From the NCBI GenBank assembly GCA_947474595.1, contig CANJIV010000008.1, positions 1-64,000 of the forward strand: DNA of 64,000 bases, in the 5' to 3' direction. Positions 33,813-43,871 of the stretch are shown here, in pieces. Each line of letters opens with the position of its first letter. Positions within the stretch are counted from its first letter, which is position 1. The notes beneath the pieces were generated by a model that saw only the letters and a program-made list of their open reading frames with translations, made no database searches and was not told where the DNA came from. This stretch comes from Solirubrobacterales bacterium. GTDB lineage: Bacteria; Actinomycetota; Thermoleophilia; Solirubrobacterales; Solirubrobacteraceae. A program made the position numbers and the translations under genes.

Positions 33813-34664
33813 ATGAAAAGTGTTACTTCGCTTATGGAGCTGCGCACCATCCTTGAGAGATACCGGCGCGACCAGCTCACGGTTGGCTTAGTGCCGACGA
33901 TGGGAGCTCTTCACGACGGCCACCTCTCACTAATCGCTAAAGCAAAAGAGATCGCCGACATCGCCGTGGTGTCGATCTTTGTCAATCCAACCCAGTTCGG
34001 TGCTGGCGAGGACTTCCAGGCCTACCCACGCGACACTCAAAGAGATAGTCAGTTAGCGGCCGGTGCGAACACAGACGTCCTCTTCATTCCTACTGCCCAG
34101 GAGGTCTACCCATCGGGGTTTGCCACCACCATCTCGGTCGCCGGGCTAACCGAACCCCTAGAAGGCCAGCAGCGTGGAGCGGCTCACTTCAACGGCGTGA
34201 CTACGGTCGTCGCCAAGCTGCTGAATATGACATCTCCCGATGTCCTGTTGATGGGGCAAAAAGATGCACAGCAGGCGATCGTCGTGGGACGCATGATCAA
34301 AGACCTTGATCTAACCGTGCGCCTAGAGGTCTGTCCCACTGTACGCGAGCTTGATGGGCTGGCTCTGTCGAGTCGCAACACCTACCTCACGTCCGACGAA
34401 CGTAGTCAAGCGGTCGCCCTATACAAGGCACTTCAAGCTGCGCAATCAGCGGTATCTGGTGGCGAAATAGATGGTGTCAAGGTTCTGACTACGGCACTGA
34501 CAGCGATGGAGCCTTTCGGTGTTGTGCCGGAGTATTTGAGCCTTGTTTGCCCCCAAACCCTCAATGCGGTTTCGGTTATTGACCGACCCACGCTGCTTGC
34601 CGTGGCAGCCGTGGTGGGATCGACTCGTCTAATTGACAACGTCACTCTGATCCCGCGCTCTTAG
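33813..34664 (+). CDS. panC: pantothenate synthetase
   Basis: 283 residues. Joins pantoate and beta-alanine using ATP. VPTMGALHDGHLSL (about 29-42) holds the HxGH nucleotide motif, FVNPTQFG (about 60-67) and GQKDAQQAIVVGRM, then LALSSRNTYL (the KMSKS-like loop region). Full family length. The ATG follows the DUF2520 stop after 2 bases. Second gene of DUF2520-panC-panB; no panD is seen in the window. Confidence 0.96.
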   Translation: MKSVTSLMELRTILERYRRDQLTVGLVPTMGALHDGHLSLIAKAKEIADIAVVSIFVNPTQFGAGEDFQAYPRDTQRDSQLAAGANTDVLFIPTAQEVYPSGFATTISVAGLTEPLEGQQRGAAHFNGVTTVVAKLLNMTSPDVLLMGQKDAQQAIVVGRMIKDLDLTVRLEVCPTVRELDGLALSSRNTYLTSDERSQAVALYKALQAAQSAVSGGEIDGVKVLTTALTAMEPFGVVPEYLSLVCPQTLNAVSVIDRPTLLAVAAVVGSTRLIDNVTLIPRS

Positions 34665-34773
34665 GGGCGATCTGTGCGTTGGGCTGTATCATTGCCGGTA
34701 GGCGGGTCGTTTTGCCCGCACAGACCACCAGGTGGCGACCCCAAAAGGCGTCAACCGTGAGTGAAGGAGCCAG

Positions 34774-35691
34774 ATGTCTAGTCATCCCACGCCGCATGAC
34801 CCTGGCGCGATCGACCGTCCGCCGGTCACGCTCCCCCAGATCGCCGAACTAAAGCGGATCGGTCAACCGATCGTCATGGTCACCGCCTACGACTACCCAT
34901 CGGCCCAAGTTGCCGAGGCTGCTGGAGTCGACATCGTCTTGGTCGGCGACTCTGGGGCGATGACCGTGCTCGGCTACAAGACCACCGTTCCGGTTGGCCT
35001 CGATGAAATGCTGATGCTGACACAGGCCGTGCGGCGTGGCCTAAAGACCCCGCTCTTAGTATGTGACCTGCCTTTTGGCTCTTATGAATCTTCTGACGAG
35101 CAGGCGATTGCCACCTCACAGCGGTTCATTAAGGAAGGCGGCTGCGATGCCGTCAAGCTTGAAGGCGGAGGCACGTCTGTCCAGCGCGCGAGGGCGATCG
35201 TCTGCGCTGGCATCCCAGTGATGGGCCATATCGGGCTGACTCCGCAAACAGCAACCGCGCTTGGTGGATATAAGGCACAGGGACGTACTGCCCAGCGAGC
35301 AACCGACGTTTGGACTGATGCGCTCGATCTTCAGGCCGCCGGCTGCTTCTCAATCGTCTTTGAAGCAATTCCCGCAGCCGTCTCAGAGATAGTGATGGAA
35401 CGGATGGAGATTCCCGTGATCGGAATCGGAGCGGGCCCCTCTACCGACGGCCAAGTTCTCGTCTTCCACGATCTTTTAGGTATTCGCGAGGGCCACGGCG
35501 CGCGCTTCGTTAAGCGCTACCGAAATATCCTCGATGAGATGGTCGGGGGCGTCACCGAGTACGCAGAAGATGTCAGGGCCGGGCGCTTTCCGACCGAGGA
35601 TCACACTTACTCGATTGACCCCGAGGAGCTCAAACAGTTCCGAGCGAGACTCACCGAACATCACACCGGAGCCTACGATTTTATGAGCTAG
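34774..35691 (+). CDS. panB: 3-methyl-2-oxobutanoate hydroxymethyltransferase
   Basis: 305 residues. Adds the hydroxymethyl group from methylene-THF to ketoisovalerate. VMVTAYDYPSA (about 32-42), GDSGAMTVLGY (metal and substrate loop), VKLEGG and GHIGLTPQ match PanB. ATG 34774 has GGAG 4-5 bases upstream. A 109-base gap from panC holds TATCAT (34687-34692) and a hairpin GCGGG/CCCGC (34702-34706, 34715-34719) without a T-run, so a separate promoter with a leader of roughly 75 bases is possible. Confidence 0.96.
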   Translation: MSSHPTPHDPGAIDRPPVTLPQIAELKRIGQPIVMVTAYDYPSAQVAEAAGVDIVLVGDSGAMTVLGYKTTVPVGLDEMLMLTQAVRRGLKTPLLVCDLPFGSYESSDEQAIATSQRFIKEGGCDAVKLEGGGTSVQRARAIVCAGIPVMGHIGLTPQTATALGGYKAQGRTAQRATDVWTDALDLQAAGCFSIVFEAIPAAVSEIVMERMEIPVIGIGAGPSTDGQVLVFHDLLGIREGHGARFVKRYRNILDEMVGGVTEYAEDVRAGRFPTEDHTYSIDPEELKQFRARLTEHHTGAYDFMS

Positions 35692-35795
35692 AGGCTAGGA
35701 ACGGTAGAAGGTGGCAGTGATCGTTGCTTTACGCGGTCTTCGCATTAACCTCTTCCCGGCCATTAAGAGCTCCTAATACGACGGCACTCTTGTTT

Positions 35796-36374
35796 TTAGT
35801 ACTCGATCTTTTTTAGCACCCGAGCCGGTGCTCCAGCAGCGATTGAGAAGGCTGGGATGTCGGTGGTGACGACACTGTTGGCACCGATCACAGACCGCTC
35901 GCCGACGGTGACGCCACTTGTAATCACAACGTTCGCCCCGCACCAGACGTTGTTGCCCACCCGAGTCGGCCCTTTGGTCGTAAACCCTTGCCACGGCACT
36001 GGCATATTGGGGTCGTCAAAGCGGTGGCTGCCGTCAGTCACAAAGCAGCCGTTGGCAAGCATCACGTTGTCTCCAATCTCGACCAACTCGACGGAGGCAA
36101 CCATTACAGCGATGTTGAGGAATGATCCGCTGCCGATTCTGATCCGGCCGTTGGCTCCTGCGGTGAGCCAGACGTTTGGCTCGAGAAGAGTGCCACTGCC
36201 AATCTCTAGGCGCCCCGACCGCAACAGCTCAAGGACATCGCCGTGCACAGGCCAGCGCACGAATGCCTCACGCCGCATGAACTCTCTGTGTATTGCCAGA
36301 CGGTTCCACGGAAGGCTATTTCGCTCATACCATCGCCACTTCTGCAGGTAAACCTTGGCTCGTGAGCAGGCCAC
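35796..36374 (-). CDS. hexapeptide-repeat O-acetyltransferase
   Basis: 192 residues. From about residue 55 the left-handed beta-helix hexads ([LIV]-G-x4) continue to VLKKIEY. The block with MLANGCFVTDGSHRF, GPTRVGNNVWCGANVVI and SVIGANSVVTTDIPAFSIAAGAPAR corresponds to sugar/maltose O-acetyltransferase-type active sites (His in SHRF). It may acetylate a sugar or cell-surface glycan; no partner gene is adjacent. The GTG start follows TAGGAT by 5 bases, one base shorter than the other [16 protein letters not shown]. Confidence 0.84.
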   Translation of the reverse strand: MACSRAKVYLQKWRWYERNSLPWNRLAIHREFMRREAFVRWPVHGDVLELLRSGRLEIGSGTLLEPNVWLTAGANGRIRIGSGSFLNIAVMVASVELVEIGDNVMLANGCFVTDGSHRFDDPNMPVPWQGFTTKGPTRVGNNVWCGANVVITSGVTVGERSVIGANSVVTTDIPAFSIAAGAPARVLKKIEY

Positions 36375-36382
36375 AGCTGATC

Positions 36383-39256
36383 CTATGCGGCCGCTGGGCT
36401 CTTGGCGACCCGCTTGGGGCGTTTGGCGCGGACTGGCTTTAGCGCCTCGCGCAGGTAGAGGCCGGTGTATGAGTCCTCTAACGCTGCAATCTCTTCCGGT
36501 GTTCCCGTCGCCACGACGTAGCCCCCCTCTTCCCCACCCTCGGGACCCATGTCGACTAGGTGATCGGCGGTCTTAATCACATCGAGGTTGTGTTCGATCA
36601 CGACAACACTATTCCCGCTGTCGACTAGCCGGTGAAGAACTTCGAGTAACCGCTGAATGTCAGCGAAATGCAGGCCGGTGGTGGGCTCGTCGAGAATGTA
36701 GAGCGTCCGGCCGGTGGCAACCTTAGACAGCTCTGACGCCAGCTTCACTCGTTGCGCTTCGCCGCCCGATAGTGTCGTTGCCGGCTGACCGAGACGGATG
36801 TAGTTGAGCCCAACGTCGTCGAGGGCCTGTAGGCGGCGCTTGATCCGCGGGATATGGGTGAAGAACTCAACCCCGTCCTCAACCGACATCTCTAAGACAT
36901 CCGCGATCGTTTTGCCTTTGAAGCGAACCTCTAGCGTCTCGCGGTTGTAGCGCTTGCCGTGGCACTGCTCGCACTGCACGTAAACGTCGGGCAAGAAGTG
37001 CATCTCTATCTTGATCTGCCCGTCGCCTCGGCAGACCTCGCAGCGACCACCCTTGACGTTGAAGGAGAATCGCCCCGGCTTATAGCCCCGTGCCTTGGCC
37101 TCTTGTGTCTGGGAGAAGAGGTCTCTGATTTGGTCGAAGAGGCCTATATAGGTAGCGGGGTTTGATCGCGGAGTGCGCCCGATCGGCGATTGGTCGACCG
37201 AAATGATCTTGTCGAGTTGTTCTAGCCCCGTAATCTGACGGTGAGACCCAGGGCGACTCTTTGCCCTGTGTAGCCGGTTAGCAACCGCCTTGTGAAGCAC
37301 TTCGTTGACCAAGGTGGACTTACCCGAGCCCGACACTCCCGTGACCGCGCAGAAGGTGCCTAAGGGGATGCAGACGTCGACGTTCTTTAGATTGTGCTGG
37401 GTGACCCCCTCGATCACGATCTCGCCCGAACGCTCACGACGGACGCCAGGGACGGCAATCACACGGGTTCTCGCCAGAAACTGTCCGGTTAGAGATTCAG
37501 GGACGGCTTGTACCTGTGCTGCGGTCCCTTCTGCTACCACGTATCCGCCGTGCTCGCCTGCTCCAGGCCCCATATCGATGACATGGTCAGCCGCGCGCAT
37601 GGTCCCCTCATCGTGTTCAACCACGATCACCGTGTTGCCGATGTCGCGCAGCCGCTCGAGCGTTCCAATCAGGCGTTCGTTGTCTCGCTGATGGAGGCCA
37701 ATCGACGGCTCGTCGAGGATATAGAGCACCCCTACCAACGAGGAGCCGATCTGGGTTGCAAGACGGATTCGTTGAGCCTCCCCGCCCGATAACGTCGCCG
37801 ACGCCCGGTCCATCGAGAGGTATCCCACACCAACGTTTTCGAGGAAGTTCAACCGCTCGTCGATTTCGCGAAGAATTAAGGTCGCGATCTGGCGATCGCT
37901 CTGAGATAGCTCTACCTCGGCCAGCCACTCCAGCGCCGAGCCGACCGAGAGCGCCGTGAACTCGTGGATCGCCACTCCGGCAACGGTCACGGCCCGCGAC
38001 TCTGGCTTGAGACGCGCCCCGGCGCACGCAGGGCACGGGCGCACAGACATGTACTCCTCAATCTTCTCGCGCGACCAATCCGAATCGGTTTCGCGGTAGC
38101 GACGTTCTAGGTTGGAGATGATGCCGTCAAACTTGGTCATGTAGGAGCGGTCTCGCCCGAAACGGTTGCGGTAGGAGATATAAACCTGATCGCCATCAGT
38201 TCCCTCAAGGAAAAGGTTTCGCTGCTCGTCGCTTAGCGACTCCCACGGGGCATCGAGGTCTATCTCATACCGTTGAGCGATCGCCGCCGTAATCTCCTCG
38301 TAGTAGTTGGATGAGCTCGACGACCACGGCAGGATCGCGCCTTGAGCGATTGAGAGCGAAGGGTCCGGAATAATTAGCTCGGGGTCGACCTCCATCTGAG
38401 ATCCCAGCCCGGTGCAGCGCTCGCAGGCACCGTGCGGCGAGTTAAAGGAGAAGATGCGCGGCTCGAGCTCTGCGATTCCCGCCCCGTGGTCGGGACAGGC
38501 GAACTTCTCAGAAAAGAGCATCGTGCGCTCTTCATCGACGATCTCAATCTCCACCATCCCGTCAGCCAAGGCGACCGCGGTTTCTATCGAGTCGGCAAGG
38601 CGTTTGCGTAGATCGGTGCCCATTACCAGGCGATCGACGACAACTGAAATATCGTGTTTGTACTTCTTGTCTAAGACGATCTCCTCTTCGAGCATGCGCA
38701 GATCGCCATCGACCTTAATACGGGTGAACCCCTCAGCCCCGAGCTCTTCCAACAGCTTCCCGTACTCCCCCTTACGCCCGCGCACGACTGGGGCCAGCAC
38801 CATGAAACGGACCCCTTTCTCAAGCATCATGACGTGGTCAATTATCTGCTCGGCCGACTGGCCGGCGATCGGCTTGAAGCAGATGTGACAGTGAGGCTTA
38901 CCGATCCGCGACCACAACAGACGCAGATAGTCATATATCTCAGTAACGGTGCCGACGGTAGAGCGGGGATTACGAGAGGTGGTCTTCTGGTCGATAGAGA
39001 TAGCTGGAGAGAGGCCCTCTATCGAATCTACGTCGGGCTTATCCATCTGCCCGAGAAACTGGCGTGCGTAGGCCGAAAGAGATTCGACATAACGCCGTTG
39101 CCCTTCGGCATAGATCGTGTCGAAGGCTAAAGACGACTTTCCCGAGCCAGAGAGGCCCGTAATCACCACAAGTGCGTCACGTGGTATCGAGATCGTGATG
39201 TCTTTGAGGTTGTGCTCTCGCGCGCCGGAGACGACGATCTGATCGTGTTTGGCCAT
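36383..39256 (-). CDS. uvrA: excinuclease ABC subunit A
   Basis: 957 residues, full length. Damage recognition ATPase of nucleotide excision repair. Two ABC modules: Walker [11 protein letters not shown] (about 33-42) with ALSGGEAQR-type signatures twice ([12 protein letters not shown] and [12 protein letters not shown]), second Walker [11 protein letters not shown] (about 640). Zinc-binding cysteines are in CERCTGLG and in CEVCRGDG with CEQCHGKRY. The ATG is preceded by TACGAT with a 10-base gap. It is divergent from the small gene at 39361. Confidence 0.96.
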   Translation of the reverse strand: MAKHDQIVVSGAREHNLKDITISIPRDALVVITGLSGSGKSSLAFDTIYAEGQRRYVESLSAYARQFLGQMDKPDVDSIEGLSPAISIDQKTTSRNPRSTVGTVTEIYDYLRLLWSRIGKPHCHICFKPIAGQSAEQIIDHVMMLEKGVRFMVLAPVVRGRKGEYGKLLEELGAEGFTRIKVDGDLRMLEEEIVLDKKYKHDISVVVDRLVMGTDLRKRLADSIETAVALADGMVEIEIVDEERTMLFSEKFACPDHGAGIAELEPRIFSFNSPHGACERCTGLGSQMEVDPELIIPDPSLSIAQGAILPWSSSSSNYYEEITAAIAQRYEIDLDAPWESLSDEQRNLFLEGTDGDQVYISYRNRFGRDRSYMTKFDGIISNLERRYRETDSDWSREKIEEYMSVRPCPACAGARLKPESRAVTVAGVAIHEFTALSVGSALEWLAEVELSQSDRQIATLILREIDERLNFLENVGVGYLSMDRASATLSGGEAQRIRLATQIGSSLVGVLYILDEPSIGLHQRDNERLIGTLERLRDIGNTVIVVEHDEGTMRAADHVIDMGPGAGEHGGYVVAEGTAAQVQAVPESLTGQFLARTRVIAVPGVRRERSGEIVIEGVTQHNLKNVDVCIPLGTFCAVTGVSGSGKSTLVNEVLHKAVANRLHRAKSRPGSHRQITGLEQLDKIISVDQSPIGRTPRSNPATYIGLFDQIRDLFSQTQEAKARGYKPGRFSFNVKGGRCEVCRGDGQIKIEMHFLPDVYVQCEQCHGKRYNRETLEVRFKGKTIADVLEMSVEDGVEFFTHIPRIKRRLQALDDVGLNYIRLGQPATTLSGGEAQRVKLASELSKVATGRTLYILDEPTTGLHFADIQRLLEVLHRLVDSGNSVVVIEHNLDVIKTADHLVDMGPEGGEEGGYVVATGTPEEIAALEDSYTGLYLREALKPVRAKRPKRVAKSPAAA

Positions 39257-39266
39257 CTAACTAGAG

Positions 39267-39272
39267 ATCGTA
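39267..39272 (-). promoter_or_regulatory. -10 box for uvrA, near-leaderless
   Basis: Minus-strand TACGAT, 10-base gap to the uvrA ATG, giving a leader of only about 3 bases. No LexA box was seen nearby. Confidence 0.35.
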
Positions 39273-39360
39273 GCGACGGACGGGTTTGGGCTCTTAGTAA
39301 AGATTGAGCAAAACCTCGCTACTGGTGTGTAATCAGAGCCCGGTTTTAGAGTTTGTGTCT

Positions 39361-39480
39361 GTGAAGATCGAATTAGAAGTCAATCCAGACCCCCAGACAT
39401 CTCGTTCGAAGCGTGCTCCCGCAAAGGAGACAAAAACAACAGATCGGGTCCGCATCAGCGGGCCCGATCTAGTTTTCTAG
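39361..39480 (+). CDS. possible 39-residue basic protein
   Basis: GTG 39361 opens a 39-codon frame: MKIELEVNPDPQ, then a Lys/Arg-rich stretch (RSKRAPAKETKTT) and RVRISGPDLVF, stop TAG at 39478-39480. TAGAGT (39347-39352) is followed by 8 bases and the GTG, like the other near-leaderless genes here. The last codons form the stem of a rho-independent terminator. No family recognised. Too short to be certain, but the promoter-ORF-terminator arrangement is complete. Confidence 0.42.
   Translation: MKIELEVNPDPQTSRSKRAPAKETKTTDRVRISGPDLVF
39441..39478. terminator. bidirectional rho-independent terminator
   Basis: AGATCGGGTCCGC (39441-39453), loop ATCA, GCGGGCCCGATCT (39458-39470): a 13-bp stem with one G-T pair, followed by AGTTTTCT on the plus strand. 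The minus strand reads GTTGTTTTTGTC after the stem. It can therefore end both the small plus-strand gene and the DivIVA-like gene that converges from the right. Confidence 0.8.
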
Positions 39481-40331
39481 TCCAGGCTCGCGTAAACGTC
39501 GTCGAGCAGCGCGCTGCGGTCAGCGACAGAGTAGTGAGCGGCGAGGTATGCGTCGGTCTCCTCACGCGGAGTCCCATTGAGGGCCATATCGAGCGCTACT
39601 AAGCGCGCCCCCTCCTCATCGTCGCTCGTGGGACCAGTATCAACATCTTGGTCACCCTCAGGCAACGGCTCATCTTCTTGGATTGGCGGGGAGTCAGCGG
39701 CTAGACCCGGGTCCGTGTCGAGATCGCCGCGGTCTGGGAGATAGCGCGCAGTGACTTCTTGAGGTTGTTGGGCTATCTCAACGGGCTCCTGGGATGCGTC
39801 TTCTTCAGAGCGACCGCCATCACGCAGCGCGCCTACTTCGCTTTCGAGCCTAGTCAGGTCGGCCCGAACCCTGCCGGTTCCGGTACGTAGGGCGTCAAGC
39901 ACGGTTGCTAGTTCGCGTTCGGTGGCCTCGATCCGCTCGCTCATCGCTGCAACCGCATCGCCTACTCGCGAGACGTGCTCCCGAGCTTCGCTGGCGGCCT
40001 GTTGACGGCTGCGTTGAGCCTCTTCCGCGGCACGCCGACGGGTCTCGGTTGCCTCTTCGGCAGCGGAGCGACGCATTTCGGAGGCACTCATCTCGGCAGC
40101 AGCAATAATCGTCTGAACGTGCTCGCTTGCTGCCGCAGCCAGCGACTGCGGCTCGGCTTGAAGGGGCTGCTCACGATCGTCGATCTGGGCCTGCGTGGCG
40201 AGCAGAAGAGCCTCTTGCTGTTCTATGCGGTTAGCTAGGCCACGCAGGTGCTCGTCGACTGCCCCGGGGTCGTAGCCGCGCCGTCCGATCGGAAAATCTT
40301 TCTTCTCAATGAACTGCCGGTCGGGCGCCAA
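39477..40331 (-). CDS. DivIVA-like coiled-coil protein
   Basis: 284 residues. The N-terminal 35 residues (FPIGRRGYDPGAVDEHLRGL) match the membrane-binding DivIVA motif, followed by a long Ala/Glu/Arg coiled coil (about 38-190) with AEEATETRRRAAEEA heptads, and an acidic C-terminal region with Gln/Pro-rich linker. Such proteins organise poles or septa in actinobacteria. The start is TTG at 40331 with GAGAGG 6 bases upstream. It lies just downstream of uvrB. Confidence 0.8.
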   Translation of the reverse strand: MAPDRQFIEKKDFPIGRRGYDPGAVDEHLRGLANRIEQQEALLLATQAQIDDREQPLQAEPQSLAAAASEHVQTIIAAAEMSASEMRRSAAEEATETRRRAAEEAQRSRQQAASEAREHVSRVGDAVAAMSERIEATERELATVLDALRTGTGRVRADLTRLESEVGALRDGGRSEEDASQEPVEIAQQPQEVTARYLPDRGDLDTDPGLAADSPPIQEDEPLPEGDQDVDTGPTSDDEEGARLVALDMALNGTPREETDAYLAAHYSVADRSALLDDVYASLD

Positions 40332-40370
40332 CGCGATCCTCTCTCGGGGGGTGAGTCGTTGACCGCTAGC

Positions 40371-42389
40371 CTACCCGACGTGGCCCCCCTGGGCGCGCGC
40401 CTCGTCTAGCTCACGCCCAAGTGCTCGAAGCTCGTCACGGAGAATTGCCGCGTACTCAAAGCGCAGATCTTCAGCCGCCACCAACATCTCGTCTTCAAGA
40501 TCGGCTAGAAGCTTCTCGAGCTCGGCGACGGTCATCTGCGACTCGCGCTTGTTCGCGCGCGCCTTGCGACCTTTGGGAACCTTTGATTCGGACTGTAAGA
40601 ATTCGCCGATATCTGAGACGCCTTTGATAATCGACGCCGGGGTGATGTTGTTGGCCTCGTTGTAAGCAATTTGAATCTCGCGGCGGCGATCGGTCTCCTC
40701 GATCGCCGCAGTCATCGCCCGACTGCGCTTATCGGCATACATCAGGACGGTGCCTTCGACGTTACGGGCCGCCCGTCCGATGGTTTGGATCAGGGAGGTC
40801 TCTCCTCGTAAGAACCCTTCCTTATCTGCGTCGAGAATCGCTACGAGGGTTACCTCGGGAAGATCAAGTCCCTCTCGCAACAGATTGACCCCGACTAAGA
40901 CATCAAACTCCCCTAGGCGAAGCTCTCTAATGATCGCGATCCGTTCGAGCGTGTCGACCTCTGAGTGCAGGTAACGAACCTTAAAGCCCATCTCCAATAG
41001 ATAGTCGGTTAAGTCCTCTGACATCTTCTTAGTTAGCGTCGTTATGAGTACGCGTTCGTTACGCGCAGCCCTGGCTCTGATCTCATTCATCAGATCGTCG
41101 ATCTGGTTAAGCGTGGGCCTGACTTCGATCGCCGGATCGACAATTCCTGTCGGCCTGACAATCTGCTCGACCACGCTGTGGGAATGAGCGCGCTCGTACT
41201 TTCCCGGGGTAGCAGAGACGAAGACCATCTGGGGTGTTATCTGTAAGAACTCATCAAAGGTCTGGGGGCGGTTGTCCATCGCGCTGGGCAGCCGAAAGCC
41301 AAAGTCCACGAGAGTCTGTTTGCGCGAGCGGTCGCCTTCGTACATGCCGCCTATCTGCGGCACAGATTGGTGGGACTCGTCGATGAAACAGACGAAATCC
41401 TTGGGGAAGTAATCGATTAGGCAGTACGGCCTCGCACCCGGCTCGCGGCCGTCGAGGACTCTCGAATAGTTTTCGATGCCAGAGCAGAAGCCGACCTCAC
41501 CGAGCATCTCCATGTCGTACCGCGTGCGTTGGCGCAGTCGATGGGACTCAAGCACCTTGCCGGCCGCATCTAGCTGCGCACAGCGGCCATCTAGCTCACG
41601 GCCTATCTCGGCTACAGCTACGTCGAGCGCACCGTCTTTGACGGCGTAGTGGGTCGCAGGCCAGATAGCGATGTGCTCAAGATCGGCCTCGAGGACCTCA
41701 CCAGTTAGAGGGTCAAATTGCGTGAGAGCCTCTACTTGGTCGCCGAAAAGAGTTGCTCGATAGGCGCTTTCGGCGTATGCCGGGAAGATCTCAAGCGTCT
41801 CCCCCCGAACTCGAAAGGTGCCTCGCACTAAGGCGGTGTCATTGCGGCTGTATTGGATCGCTATCAGTTTGCGTAAGAGAGCTTCGCGATCGATCTCCTC
41901 GCCTTTGCGCAGGATCTGCATATTGAGGTCGTAGGTCTCAGGTGATCCCATTCCAAAGATGCAGGAGACCGAGGCCACGATGACTACGTCGCGTCGGGCA
42001 AACAGAGCCGCGGTAGCAGCATGGCGTAGTCGATCGATCTCTTGGTTAATCGCCGAGTCCTTCTCGATGTAGAGATCACGGCTGGGCACGTAGGCTTCAG
42101 GTTGGTAGTAGTCGTAGTAGGAGACGAAGAATTCAACGGCGTTATCTGGGAAGTAAGTGCGGAATTCGTTACAAAGCTGAGCGGCGAGCGTCTTGTTGTG
42201 AGCGATCACTAAGGCTGGCCGCTGAAGCTCTGCCATAACCCCGGCCATCGTCATTGTCTTGCCGGTTCCGGTCGCCCCCAGCAAGGTGGTGTAGCGCTCA
42301 CCGCTGCGTATGCTCTCGGCGATCGCGGCGATCGCGCCCGGCTGGTCTGCTGCTGGCCTGAAGGCCCCATCGAGTCGAAAGTCTGGCAT
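40371..42389 (-). CDS. uvrB: excinuclease ABC subunit B
   Basis: 672 residues. Helicase-like damage-verification subunit. Walker A GATGTGKT (about 38-45), beta-hairpin [12 protein letters not shown] (about 91-102) that clamps DNA, DESHQS Walker B, SATPG, and QTIGRAARN motif VI. The C-terminal UVR domain (about 620-660) binds UvrC. The region upstream of the ATG holds no clear Shine-Dalgarno; the GNAT gene ends 21 bases before it. Confidence 0.97.
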   Translation of the reverse strand: MPDFRLDGAFRPAADQPGAIAAIAESIRSGERYTTLLGATGTGKTMTMAGVMAELQRPALVIAHNKTLAAQLCNEFRTYFPDNAVEFFVSYYDYYQPEAYVPSRDLYIEKDSAINQEIDRLRHAATAALFARRDVVIVASVSCIFGMGSPETYDLNMQILRKGEEIDREALLRKLIAIQYSRNDTALVRGTFRVRGETLEIFPAYAESAYRATLFGDQVEALTQFDPLTGEVLEADLEHIAIWPATHYAVKDGALDVAVAEIGRELDGRCAQLDAAGKVLESHRLRQRTRYDMEMLGEVGFCSGIENYSRVLDGREPGARPYCLIDYFPKDFVCFIDESHQSVPQIGGMYEGDRSRKQTLVDFGFRLPSAMDNRPQTFDEFLQITPQMVFVSATPGKYERAHSHSVVEQIVRPTGIVDPAIEVRPTLNQIDDLMNEIRARAARNERVLITTLTKKMSEDLTDYLLEMGFKVRYLHSEVDTLERIAIIRELRLGEFDVLVGVNLLREGLDLPEVTLVAILDADKEGFLRGETSLIQTIGRAARNVEGTVLMYADKRSRAMTAAIEETDRRREIQIAYNEANNITPASIIKGVSDIGEFLQSESKVPKGRKARANKRESQMTVAELEKLLADLEDEMLVAAEDLRFEYAAILRDELRALGRELDEARAQGGHVG

Positions 42390-42410
42390 CGCCGTTGAGA
42401 GGAGCGTCCG

Positions 42411-43871
42411 CTATGAGACCGGCTCGACGCGGGCGCGATCTGCCAGTGTGGTCGCGAGCAAGGCTTGAGAGAAGGGCGAATCGAGCACAAGGTGCTCGGT
42501 CTCGACGTTCTCAGCATCGATGCGCTGAAGACGCAGATAGTCGTGACCGCCTAGACCGAATGGAATCAGTCCGGAGTAGAAGAAATCACTAGCGTTAAGT
42601 GCCTCGATCGCGTCGGTCGCGTCCGCGATCGCGCTGATATTTATATCGGCATAGATGACGTCCTCATGGTGCATCACGAGGTGGCGAAGCGCACGCTGGA
42701 GGAGCTGGGGAGTGTCGCTGTCCCAACGGTCAATTCGCAGGCTGCCGACCGCAGCTGCGTCATCAGTGGTGTAAACAACCGACTCGCCAGCGTTCACAGC
42801 GTCTCCATCTAGGGCGGTGGCGCGCAGATCGCTGATCTCTAGTCCGATATTGGAGTAAGCAGCTATTAGCTCATCGCGATAGCGCGACGGCAGCGTGACT
42901 GGCCTCGGCGCGGCTTCGAGAATGAGGTACGAGACCAGCAGTGCATTGCGCATATTTTGATTGGCTACAGAGATCTCCCGAAACGTCTCCCAAGTCGCCG
43001 TGTGACCCAAGAGTAATGCCGTCTCACGGTAACCCTGGCGGTGTTCGACTCGCTGGCTATAAGGGTGCACAGTGACCGCGCAACCGAAAATAGCCGACAA
43101 ACCATGGGCGCTTGCACGTGTCTTGGTGTGAGCAAACAGCTTCCCAAAAATGCCGAGACCTCGATAGATCGGATTCACTGCAGCGGCACCTGATTCTGCC
43201 GACGGCGTATCTGGTTTTAGGAAGAGTGCGTGATGGCCGACGACGTCACCTGCGTAGAGGGCGACGGTCGAAACCATATGTCCGTCTTGGATCTGGGTGG
43301 CCAGCCAGCGGGGACGGTAGAAGTCGGGGTGTACATAGCTCAGTCCGTAGGTCGAGTAGATCAGGCGTGAGATCGGCTCAACGTCAGCCACCGTAGCGTC
43401 ACGGATCTCGATCTCCTCAGGCTTGATATCGGGTCGCTCAGCTTCGCGGCGCACCATTGGTGCCCTGTGATCAATGGCAGGCTCGCTACGCAGCTCTAGG
43501 CTTGCTGTAAGACGCACCCCATCCCCACCAAAGGTCTCCAGCCGCAAATCGCTGGCGTGCGGCGCTGCAGCGCGTAAAACGTCAGGCGGGTCTCCGATAC
43601 CAGGGCCGAAACTAGTAGTCGGCTCCCCCCAGTCGCGTATCTGTAGCGACACCTCCCGGCCTTCAAGGATCAGAGTGACCTCAATGTCGCCGTCGCTCTG
43701 ATCTCCATAGGCGCGGTCTAGGGCGTAGCTGGACAGGACACTCACCAGAGAGGTAAGACGGTCTCCATCAAAGGCCTCTATCCCGTGGGTGGCGGCAAAC
43801 CGCTGGGCTAGCGCAGGCACTAGAGGCAACGAGATCGAGTCACCGGGGATAGTCAGCGAAACCTTCCTCAA
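42411..43871 (-). CDS. RsbW-like HATPase domain fused to GNAT acetyltransferase
   Basis: 486 residues. Residues about 1-130 resemble a serine-kinase anti-sigma HATPase fold: LTSLVSVLSSYALDRAY in the N-box helix, LILEGREVSLQIRDWGEP for the G1 box, and DLRLETFGGDGVRLT for a G2-like end. The N-box Glu/Asn pair is missing. Residues about 155-300 are a GNAT domain (IRDATVADVEPISRLIYSTYG, NPIYRGLGIFGKLF for the acetyl-CoA loop). About 190 residues follow without assignment. The two parts may form an acetyltransferase regulated by a nucleotide-binding-like domain. Operon with the transglycosylase (4-base overlap). Confidence 0.75.
   Translation of the reverse strand: MRKVSLTIPGDSISLPLVPALAQRFAATHGIEAFDGDRLTSLVSVLSSYALDRAYGDQSDGDIEVTLILEGREVSLQIRDWGEPTTSFGPGIGDPPDVLRAAAPHASDLRLETFGGDGVRLTASLELRSEPAIDHRAPMVRREAERPDIKPEEIEIRDATVADVEPISRLIYSTYGLSYVHPDFYRPRWLATQIQDGHMVSTVALYAGDVVGHHALFLKPDTPSAESGAAAVNPIYRGLGIFGKLFAHTKTRASAHGLSAIFGCAVTVHPYSQRVEHRQGYRETALLLGHTATWETFREISVANQNMRNALLVSYLILEAAPRPVTLPSRYRDELIAAYSNIGLEISDLRATALDGDAVNAGESVVYTTDDAAAVGSLRIDRWDSDTPQLLQRALRHLVMHHEDVIYADINISAIADATDAIEALNASDFFYSGLIPFGLGGHDYLRLQRIDAENVETEHLVLDSPFSQALLATTLADRARVEPVS

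Noticed and set aside
34695-34725. Riboswitch or attenuator upstream of panB
   Set aside because: Only a short GCGGG/CCCGC hairpin without a T-run or recognised consensus is visible; it is mentioned under panB but not called.
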